Positions 1 to 4,705 of a DNA stretch of 9,369 bases are shown piece after piece (within the stretch, counting starts at the first letter, position 1; every line of letters begins with the position of its first letter). Where the stretch lies: contig DFIA01000091.1 in assembly GCA_002372015.1 (NCBI GenBank), forward strand, positions 1 to 9,369, given 5' to 3'. A program made the translations under genes and the position numbers. Under the pieces are notes generated by a model. It was given only the letters and a program-made list of their open reading frames with translations, did not search any database and was not told the origin of the DNA. This DNA is from Bacteroidales bacterium UBA3709 (GTDB lineage Bacteria > Bacteroidota > Bacteroidia > Bacteroidales > UBA932).

Positions 1-144
1 GACGGAGAAATAGCAATTCACTTATATATGCCCCAAATTATAATAAAGCAGGACACATCTGTGTTGAATATTGACACCTCTGTGTTGAATATTAAAATAG
101 ATTATCATGCCGGTAATATTGTCGTTAAAAGCAGAAGATTATAA
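1..144 (+). CDS. C-terminal 47 residues of an unrecognised protein (5' end outside window)
   Basis: Reading from base 1, frame 1 stays open for 47 codons and stops at TAA 142-144. No start lies in the window, so this is the tail of a gene beginning to the left. The peptide has alternating hydrophobic residues typical of beta strands (for example IAIHLYM and GNIVVKSRRL). It contains the heptapeptide DTSVLNI twice in direct succession (residues 18-24 and 25-31), encoded by a 21-bp tandem repeat. I do not recognise the family. The repeat staying in frame and the clean stop favour a real coding end over chance. A surface, adhesin-like or phage structural protein is possible, but nothing in the sequence decides this. 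Confidence 0.5.
   Translation, partial: DGEIAIHLYMPQIIIKQDTSVLNIDTSVLNIKIDYHAGNIVVKSRRL
52..93 (+). repeat. 21-bp tandem direct repeat, two copies
   Basis: Copies at 52-72 and 73-93 are directly adjacent and match at 20 of 21 positions; the difference is A57 versus C78. In frame 1 both encode DTSVLNI and the single difference is synonymous (ACA/ACC, Thr). Copy one also contains the small inverted repeat ACACA-tc-TGTGT (53-64). The in-frame unit and silent difference suggest a duplication inside a coding region. Confidence 0.85.
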
Positions 145-238
145 TACAATTCTTAAAGTTCTTAAAGCACTTCCTTATAATGTATTTCTCAAATTCGACC
201 ATTATCAATCTTCTAAGTGGGGTAAAGAGAGTATCTAA
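107..238 (+). CDS. small ORF of 43 aa, unrecognised
   Basis: ATG 107 to TAA 236-238 encodes 43 residues and overlaps the end of the upstream partial gene by 38 nt in another frame. The peptide begins MPVILSLKAEDYNTILKVLK and looks like a short strand followed by an amphipathic helix with an LPYN turn, which is more protein-like than typical noise. Short ORFs with this kind of opening occur behind tail or structural genes in Bacteroidales prophages, but I cannot establish homology by eye. No Shine-Dalgarno is visible, which is normal in this phylum. It could be a real translationally coupled gene or a chance ORF. Confidence 0.3.
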   Translation: MPVILSLKAEDYNTILKVLKALPYNVFLKFDHYQSSKWGKESI

Positions 239-537
239 AAAGTGGTCGCAAATTAGAGTTACAGCAAGAATTCGTGGATATTAGCCAGTTCTCCCACATA
301 TGGCCAACTTCGTTGCTATCACGTTCTTCTCATCATTTCATTCAGGTTTTGCTGCGGAAATAATGAATTTTTCGGAATTCATTCCAAGAATCTTTAAATA
401 TTTTCGGAATCTCTGAAATACAAAATGTAATAAAAATGTATTTTGCAGAATACACGCAAATGTCTGTTATAGGTGTTGGCATTCTCACTAATCTATCTTT
501 AACGACAAAGCAAGAACCGGTAAAGCAAAAAAACTCT
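239..537. other. about 300 bases without an assignable gene
   Basis: No ORF here can be tied to a family. Frame 1 on the plus strand is open from 226 to 555 except for a tandem TAA TGA at 361-366. The minus strand also has an open stretch with an ATG at 480-482 running to a stop at 342-344 (46 aa). The sequence carries a perfect 8-bp hairpin (AATGAATT, loop, AATTCATT, 362-383) and a 10-bp direct repeat TTTTCGGAAT (369-378 and 401-410). I see no convincing U-tract terminator for the minus-strand gene that ends at 538. The stretch may be decayed coding DNA or plain intergenic sequence. Confidence 0.4.
362..383. repeat. inverted repeat, 8-bp perfect arms
   Basis: AATGAATT (362-369) pairs perfectly with AATTCATT (376-383) around a 6-nt loop (tttcgg). 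The arms are AT-rich and no U-tract follows on either strand, so it is a poor intrinsic terminator. It could be a protein-binding palindrome. Its left arm overlaps the tandem stops at 361-366. Confidence 0.45.
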
Positions 538-1584
538 CTACTGCATCTGGCGTAGCAAGACCTTGATGTCTGGCAGTTGCTCCGGCAGGTCGCTAAGGTC
601 TGTCTTGCTGAAGTGGTATGGTATCAAGACTTTTGGTCTGAACATATTGACGGCATTCACGCACTGCTCAACTGTCATGGTATATGGTTGGTTCACAGGT
701 AGGAACGCCACATCTATATCTTTTAGGTTAGCCATCTCAGGCACATCTTCCGTATCACCTGCAATATAGATTCTAAGTCCGTCTATAGTGAGTACATAGC
801 CGTTGCCGTTGCCCTTGGGATGGAACTTCTCCCTCCCTTGAGTTGTGTTGTATGCCGGCACTGCTTCCAGCAGAATTTTTTTCGGAAGCTCCCTGCTCTG
901 ACCGTTGGCAATAACCTCCCCCTTGCCTATCTTGTCTGCACTTGTTTTGTTGAGTATCAGAAGCGTGCTGTCTGACTGCAAAGTAGTAATTGCGGTATCA
1001 TCCAGATGGTCAGGATGTTCGTGAGTTACAAGAATCACATCTGCCTTCGGAAATTCGGTTGCATAGTCTGTATGTTTGCCATACTCGCCCACAGGATCCA
1101 CATGGATAGTAAGTCCGTCATATTCAATAGCCAGTGTTCCGTGCTTTATCAAGTATATTGCAACCGGATATCCCTTCTTTGTCTTGAATATCTCTACTTC
1201 ATACTTAGTAATCCTAAGCTCTGCCTCTGTCCATGCGAGATAACCGCCCTTTAGGTTATAAACCGTATATCCTGCTTCTGTCAGCAGTTTGGCGGCGCTT
1301 GCACTGCGCTTTCCGCTACGGCAATAAACAGCCAGTGGCTTGTCTTTTGGATAGGCATCCTCAACCAGACGAAGGAACGATTTGTTATAGAAATCCACAT
1401 TCACGGCTTCTGCGATATGACCTTCGGCATACTCTTTTTCAGTACGCACATCTATCAGAGCCGCCTCATTCTTTTTTAGAAGCAGGCTGAACTCCGTTAC
1501 ATCCATATCGTTAAACTTGGCCTCTGAGCAGGAAAACAGGCTCAGCAACATCGTGATAAAAGAAAAGCACCAAATCATTTTCAT
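538..1584 (-). CDS. lipoprotein: rhodanese domain fused to UlaG-like metallo-beta-lactamase-fold hydrolase
   Basis: The 348-aa product starts at ATG 1584-1582 with a lipoprotein signal: hydrophobic run 4-18 and lipobox LFSC with Cys19, so it should be lipidated and face the periplasm or outside. Residues about 28-120 form a rhodanese domain (IDVR at 44-47, active-site loop CRSGKR with Cys88, then the GGYLAW end). Residues about 140-340 form a metal-dependent hydrolase fold of the UlaG/YtkL kind: VDP at 162-164, metal motif THEHPDH (187-193), His255 in FHPKGNG, GDTED with Asp277, and PYHF with His324. Catalytic residues of both domains are present, so both may be active. Rhodaneses transfer sulfane sulfur; UlaG-like enzymes act on esters or lactones, but the substrate here is unknown. 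Domain order is the reverse of the CstB persulfide dioxygenase-rhodanese fusions. It is divergent from the DUF218 gene. Confidence 0.9.
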   Translation of the reverse strand: MKMIWCFSFITMLLSLFSCSEAKFNDMDVTEFSLLLKKNEAALIDVRTEKEYAEGHIAEAVNVDFYNKSFLRLVEDAYPKDKPLAVYCRSGKRSASAAKLLTEAGYTVYNLKGGYLAWTEAELRITKYEVEIFKTKKGYPVAIYLIKHGTLAIEYDGLTIHVDPVGEYGKHTDYATEFPKADVILVTHEHPDHLDDTAITTLQSDSTLLILNKTSADKIGKGEVIANGQSRELPKKILLEAVPAYNTTQGREKFHPKGNGNGYVLTIDGLRIYIAGDTEDVPEMANLKDIDVAFLPVNQPYTMTVEQCVNAVNMFRPKVLIPYHFSKTDLSDLPEQLPDIKVLLRQMQ

Positions 1585-1642
1585 AAAGTGTTAAGTATCT
1601 AATGTATAGAGGGAAATCCGCTTCAAAGTATTTCCGATAAAG

Positions 1643-1674
1643 CAAATTTAAGCATAAACTATGCGGTTGTCAAA
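1643..1674 (-). promoter_or_regulatory. Bacteroides-type promoter for the rhodanese/UlaG lipoprotein gene
   Basis: On the minus strand TTTG (1674-1671, -33 element) is followed after 20 bp by TAAATTTG (1650-1643), an exact match to the TAnnTTTG -7 element. The expected start near 1637 gives a leader of about 50 nt before the ATG at 1584. The spacer holds the small palindrome GCATA-aac-TATGC (1652-1664), a possible operator. Confidence 0.65.
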
Positions 1675-1691
1675 AAAAAATCAACGGCCGC

Positions 1692-1724
1692 TTTGGTTAG
1701 TTCAGTAACCTTTTTGTATCTTTC
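1692..1724 (+). promoter_or_regulatory. Bacteroides-type promoter for the SanA-like gene
   Basis: TTTG (1692-1695) is followed after 21 bp by TATCTTTC (1717-1724), one mismatch from TAnnTTTG. A start near 1730 leaves a leader of about 30 nt before ATG 1759. The spacer begins with the inverted repeat GGTTA-gttcag-TAACC (1695-1710). The two divergent -33 elements are only 17 bp apart. Confidence 0.5.
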
Positions 1725-1758
1725 TTGCATTAATTCCATTTGAAACGCTGAAAAGAAT

Positions 1759-2424
1759 ATGAAAAGGCTCTTCAAGTTATTCCTTCTTCTCTGTATAATC
1801 GGCATCGCGATAGTTGCCTTATGCAACCATATTGTTGTTAAAAACTCCAAAGGCAAGATTTTCAACAACCTGAACGACATTCCAAATAACGATGTTGGCC
1901 TACTTCTTGGCACTAGCCCTCTTGGCCGCACCGGCCGTCCTAACGTTTACTACCTCAACCGCATAAAAGCCACGGTAGAACTCTATAAAGCAGGCAAGAT
2001 CAAGGTTGTTCTGATTAGCGGAGACAACCACCATAAGTCCTACAACGAGCCTCAATACATGAAAAACGACCTCGTATCCAAAGGCATTCCAGACAGTTGC
2101 ATTGTACTAGACTATGCCGGTTTCCGCACCTTTGATTCCATGATCCGCGCCCAGAAGGTCTTCGGCCAAAATTCCTTCACTATCATCTCCCAAGAATTCC
2201 ACAACCAGAGGGCACTCTATATCTGCAAACAATTGGGCATCAATGCCGTTGCCTTTAACGCCAAAAACACTGTCTCCAGAGTCTGGCGCATCCGCATGTA
2301 CCTGCGCGAAAAACTAGCCCGCACCAAAGCCGTCCTTGACATCCTCTTTGGCGAGAAGCCCCGTTTTCTCGGCGAGCCCATTCCTATCACCATCCCGCAA
2401 GATACAATCAAGAAAATCTCCTAA
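1759..2424 (+). CDS. sanA: SanA/YdcF-family (DUF218) inner-membrane protein
   Basis: The 221-aa product has one N-terminal membrane segment (residues about 4-22) after a short basic start, then an extracytoplasmic DUF218 domain (about 45-185). Family marks are LLLGTSP near 48-54, the NRIKATVELYKAGK helix (67-80), ISGDN (86-90), the Asp-rich loop DYAGFRTFDS (118-127) and ISQEFHNQRALYI (143-155). Length is close to E. coli SanA, whose loss raises vancomycin sensitivity at high temperature, so a role in the envelope barrier or peptidoglycan is likely; its chemistry is not settled. The ATG at 1759 places the membrane segment correctly. The codons are strikingly rich in C at third positions (AAC, GGC, CGC, ACC), unlike the nusB gene string downstream. 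SanA, rather than ElyC or YdcF, fits the length and single membrane anchor best. Confidence 0.85.
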   Translation: MKRLFKLFLLLCIIGIAIVALCNHIVVKNSKGKIFNNLNDIPNNDVGLLLGTSPLGRTGRPNVYYLNRIKATVELYKAGKIKVVLISGDNHHKSYNEPQYMKNDLVSKGIPDSCIVLDYAGFRTFDSMIRAQKVFGQNSFTIISQEFHNQRALYICKQLGINAVAFNAKNTVSRVWRIRMYLREKLARTKAVLDILFGEKPRFLGEPIPITIPQDTIKKIS

Positions 2425-2461
2425 AGATACCACGGCAAGGAAACCTGCAAAGGAGGACACA

Positions 2462-2743
2462 AGCAACAGCAACGGTATATGCATAACAAGCTGCAGGCAT
2501 AAGGTGAAGTACAACATTATTCATCTCCTCCATCATAGTTACTGTTTCACTTGTAACGATAGTATCAGTTAATTCATTTTTTGGTCCTTACCATAATAAG
2601 GACTCTAGTTCTCCCGGGCGTTCTGTATATCTGTCTGACCATTTTATTTTAACTGCCCATTGTGGTTTTTGTCTGCCTGTATCAATGCCTACAAAATATA
2701 CTTTACCGATCTTTTTCTGAGTAATGTAATAGTTTTGTATCCC
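2462..2743 (-). pseudogene. decayed C-terminal fragment of a DUF4143-type AAA ATPase, in-frame stop
   Basis: On the minus strand one frame reads from about 2743 to 2462 with protein-like content on both sides of a single TAA (2590-2588). Before the stop it contains YITQKKIGKVYFVGID, then PQWAVKIKWSDRY and PGELESLLW. After the stop, in the same frame, come ELTDTIVTSETV, EEMNN and HLMPAACYAYTVA. This matches my memory of the C-terminal PD-(D/E)XK-like part of DUF4143 ATP-binding proteins common in Bacteroidales, where the usual text is EVDFV then EIKWSDRY. Here the acidic residues are replaced (KVYFV, KIKWS). The N-terminal ATPase part is absent: upstream lies the hairpin terminator, and the frame closes at 2773-2771. 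I infer a truncated, non-functional remnant. The assignment is by recall, not alignment. Confidence 0.65.
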
Positions 2744-2746
2744 AAC

Positions 2747-2783
2747 AAAAAGAGACCGACTAAACAGCGTTTAGCCGGTCTCT
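2747..2783 (-). terminator. intrinsic terminator of the DUF3276 gene
   Basis: A 15-bp stem (2751-2765 with 2769-2783) closes a 3-nt loop. Transcribed on the minus strand its only irregular pair is G-U, and a run of U (complement of A2747-2751, then more T) follows. On the plus strand the same pair is an A-C mismatch and the trailing sequence is less U-pure. It therefore fits best as the end of the minus-strand gene finishing at 2845, although it may also slow plus-strand transcripts from the SanA-like gene. Confidence 0.85.
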
Positions 2784-2844
2784 CGTTATTTATTTATCTT
2801 ATTTTCAGCTTATATTCCGATTGGACTTTTTCCTTTTCAGGATT

Positions 2845-3219
2845 TTAGAGTTTGTCAAAGTCAATATCAGTAAACTCAGTGTTTTCTTTTGGGGCTGGTG
2901 CCATATTTTCTGGAGATTCTGTATAGACTCTTTCCTGAACCGGACACTTTTCTTTGATAAAGTTTACAACTTCTTGAAGCCCTTCTGCAAATTTTTCAAA
3001 GTCCTCCTTGTAGAGGAAAATCTTGTGTTTGTCATAAGAGAAACGACCATCCTTTTCCAATTTGCGTTTGCTTTCAGTTATGGTTAGATAGTAATCGTTG
3101 TTCTTAGTAGCTTTAACATCGAAGAAATAAGTCCTCTTACCGGCTCTTACCGGTTTTGAATAAATATCATCCCCACTTTTTTCTTGCGAGAAAGAATTTT
3201 CAAAATCCTCTTGATACAT
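2845..3219 (-). CDS. PUR-alpha-like nucleic acid-binding protein (DUF3276)
   Basis: The 124-aa product matches the DUF3276/PUR-alpha-like family, near-universal in Bacteroidota and related to spirochaete BpuR. After a flexible acidic N-terminus (1-20), the PUR-type fold covers about 21-95: the strand SKPVRAGKRTYFFDVKATKN, the strand DYYLTITESKRK, a strand with FSYDKHKIFLYKEDF, and the helix FAEGLQEVVNFIKEK. The C-terminal 30 residues are acidic and disordered, ending in DIDFDKL. Such proteins bind single-stranded DNA or RNA, and a regulatory role is inferred. ATG 3219 gives a normal family length. The gene is monocistronic, with a -7-like promoter element just upstream and a terminator about 60 nt past the stop. 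It is divergent from nusB. Confidence 0.9.
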   Translation of the reverse strand: MYQEDFENSFSQEKSGDDIYSKPVRAGKRTYFFDVKATKNNDYYLTITESKRKLEKDGRFSYDKHKIFLYKEDFEKFAEGLQEVVNFIKEKCPVQERVYTESPENMAPAPKENTEFTDIDFDKL

Positions 3220-3247
3220 AATCGTGTAAAATTTTAAAATTGATTTG

Positions 3248-3255
3248 CAAAGATA
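3248..3255 (-). promoter_or_regulatory. -7 promoter element for the DUF3276 gene
   Basis: The minus strand reads TATCTTTG (3255-3248), an exact match to the Bacteroides TAnnTTTG element, and is followed by C as is common. It lies 28 nt before the ATG at 3219, giving a leader of roughly 20-25 nt. A clear TTTG -33 partner at the right distance is not visible. Confidence 0.5.
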
Positions 3256-3340
3256 AAAATAAAAATCTAAGAATAAGAGTTGATTTGTTTGAATTTTTAA
3301 TTTATCGGATATGAAGCACGTAAAAACAGATTCTAAGTAT

Positions 3341-3348
3341 TATATTTG
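3341..3348 (+). promoter_or_regulatory. -7-like promoter element upstream of nusB
   Basis: TATATTTG (3341-3348) is an exact match to TAnnTTTG and is followed by C. It lies 19 nt before ATG 3368, so transcription would begin around 3354 with a very short leader. No TTTG sits at the expected -33 distance, so support is partial. If real, it would exclude the upstream in-frame ATG at 3311 as the main start. Confidence 0.35.
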
Positions 3349-3367
3349 CGAGTTATTACTATTGCAG

Positions 3368-4315
3368 ATGATAAGCAGATCACTTATAAGAATAAAAGCT
3401 TTTAAAGAGTTATACAGTAGGATTACAGTGGGTTCCGGCGATATAGTTGCTGCCGAGAAAGAACTTATCCTCTCTTTAGACAAGACACGCCAGCTGTACT
3501 GCCTTATGGCCCTGTTGCCTTATTCGCTGTCTGTGTTAGCTTTGGATAAAGTGCATACTCAGGAGCGTAAGTATTCTCCTGATATCAAGGCGATAGAGCA
3601 AAATAGTAAATTTGCCAAGAATGCATTTTCTGAATTGGTAAGAACAGATTCTGCCTTTCTGAATTACTGTAGTAATGCTTCTATTACTTGGAACGACTTT
3701 GAAACTCCTTTGAAAGGGATTTATTCATCCATGGTGAGTAAGGAGTATTTTAGGCACTATTTGGAGAATCCTTCTCCTTCCATGAAAGATGCCGTTGAAC
3801 TATTCAGGCATATTTATTCTGAGGAAGTATGTACGAGTTCCGTACTGGAAGACGCATTAGAAACATATTGTATCTGGTGGGCAGACGATTTGGAGTATGT
3901 TGTGCATTATCTGCTGGGCCAGTTAAACCGTATAGTTAAGGATTTACATATTACACTGCCTGAACTATTTGAGAACAAAGAGGATAGCGTATTTGCTAAG
4001 AAGCTGCCGGGGGTAGTTATGGTAGATTACGACGATTTGGCGGAAACTGTTTCTTCTTACATGCAGAACTGGGATGTAGAACGGGTTGTGCAATCTGATA
4101 TTTTGCTTGTGGCAATGGGAATTGCAGAGGCTATTACCTTTAAGGATATACCTTTGAAGGTTACTATAGATGAGTATGTAGAAATATCTAAATACTACAG
4201 TACACCAAAGAGTTATGTTTTTGTGAACGGGCTGTTGCATAAGATTCTGAAACAGCTTACGGTGGAAGGTAAGATAGAGAAGAATCCGAGGGGCCTGATA
4301 GGTGGCTTGGTTTAA
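3368..4315 (+). CDS. nusB: transcription antitermination protein NusB
   Basis: From ATG 3368 the product is 315 aa, the usual size of the long NusB in Bacteroidota (the core NusB fold is about 140 aa). It opens MISRSLIRIKAFKELYS, which aligns with the normal start of family members. The C-terminal NusB region is clear: QSDILLVAMGIAEAI (about 242-256), KVTIDEYVEISKYY (264-277) and FVNGLLHKIL (285-294). NusB binds boxA RNA with NusE/S10 during rRNA antitermination. An in-frame ATG at 3311 would add 19 residues not expected in the family, and the -7-like element at 3341 lies inside that extension, so I prefer 3368. It is the first gene of the plus-strand string; yajC starts 51 nt after its stop. 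The last codons fall in a short direct repeat. Confidence 0.88.
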   Translation: MISRSLIRIKAFKELYSRITVGSGDIVAAEKELILSLDKTRQLYCLMALLPYSLSVLALDKVHTQERKYSPDIKAIEQNSKFAKNAFSELVRTDSAFLNYCSNASITWNDFETPLKGIYSSMVSKEYFRHYLENPSPSMKDAVELFRHIYSEEVCTSSVLEDALETYCIWWADDLEYVVHYLLGQLNRIVKDLHITLPELFENKEDSVFAKKLPGVVMVDYDDLAETVSSYMQNWDVERVVQSDILLVAMGIAEAITFKDIPLKVTIDEYVEISKYYSTPKSYVFVNGLLHKILKQLTVEGKIEKNPRGLIGGLV

Positions 4316-4330
4316 CTGGTGGCTTGGTTT
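4301..4330 (+). repeat. 13-bp direct repeat across the nusB stop
   Basis: GGTGGCTTGGTTT occurs at 4301-4313 and 4318-4330, a period of 17 bp. The first copy encodes the last residues of NusB (GGLV) and supplies the T of its TAA stop; the second lies in the spacer before yajC. It looks like a small tandem duplication, and I see no functional role. Confidence 0.75.
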
Positions 4331-4366
4331 TGTATAATAACTGAAATAATTTAATTTTAGTAAGAT

Positions 4367-4693
4367 ATGAGTTTTTTAACTATTTTTTCTGTTTTGCAGG
4401 CAGATGCAGGAGCCGCTACTCAGGTACAAGGCGGTGGACTTAACATGATTTTGATGTTAGTTGCAATTTTTGCAGTAATGTACTTTTTTATGATTCGCCC
4501 TCAGCAGAAAAAGCAAAAGGAGCTTCAAAAATTTCGTAATGAGCTTAAAAAGGGTGATAAGGTGGTTACTTTAGGTGGCATATACGGTACTGTGGAGGAG
4601 ATTAATGCAGATAAAGTAATGATGCGTATAGATACCAATACTAAAATTAGGGTGGCCAAAAATTCTCTTGTTAAAGATTTTTCTGAAAATTAA
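4367..4693 (+). CDS. yajC: preprotein translocase subunit YajC
   Basis: The 108-aa product has the standard YajC layout. A short N-terminal part rich in Ala, Gly and Gln (11-25) precedes one membrane helix (about 26-43), followed by the signature FFMIRPQQKKQKE (40-52). The cytoplasmic domain then shows GDKVVTLGGIYGTV (63-76), a positively charged strand, and VAKNSLVKD near the end. YajC associates with SecDF at the SecYEG channel and aids protein export and membrane protein insertion. ATG 4367 is the only sensible start. It sits between nusB and the YbbR-like gene, an order I associate with Bacteroidales genomes. Confidence 0.96.
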   Translation: MSFLTIFSVLQADAGAATQVQGGGLNMILMLVAIFAVMYFFMIRPQQKKQKELQKFRNELKKGDKVVTLGGIYGTVEEINADKVMMRIDTNTKIRVAKNSLVKDFSEN

Positions 4694-4705
4694 TCAGCTG
4701 CTGTT

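Noticed and set aside
52..93. Tandem repeat as a CRISPR or iteron array
   Set aside because: Only two directly adjacent copies with no spacers, and both encode the same peptide in frame with an open reading frame.
422..446. Inverted repeat CAAAAT...ATTTTG
   Set aside because: Six-base AT-rich arms around a long loop are expected by chance in such sequence.
342..482. Minus-strand 46-codon ORF starting MPTPITDICVYSAK
   Set aside because: It has an ATG and the frame is open further upstream, but it shows no family motif, lies opposite another open frame and has no clear promoter, so coding cannot be supported.
1706..1716. GGTTA...TAACC followed by T-run as a terminator
   Set aside because: Only 5-bp arms with a 6-nt loop, and it lies inside a promoter spacer with no gene ending nearby on that strand.
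1659..1931. Minus-strand 90-aa ORF over the divergent promoter region
   Set aside because: It runs antisense through the SanA-like gene and both promoters and has no recognisable domain; it is a shadow of the real gene.
2314..2517. Minus-strand 67-aa ORF with a hydrophobic start
   Set aside because: It overlaps the 3' end of the SanA-like gene and lies in a different frame from the ATPase remnant; the hydrophobic run is best read as a frame-shifted view of that remnant.
4329..4359. Possible promoter before yajC (TTTG, 19 bp, TAATTTTA)
   Set aside because: The -7 element has a mismatch at its key G, and the start would fall at the yajC ATG itself; read-through from nusB is simpler.
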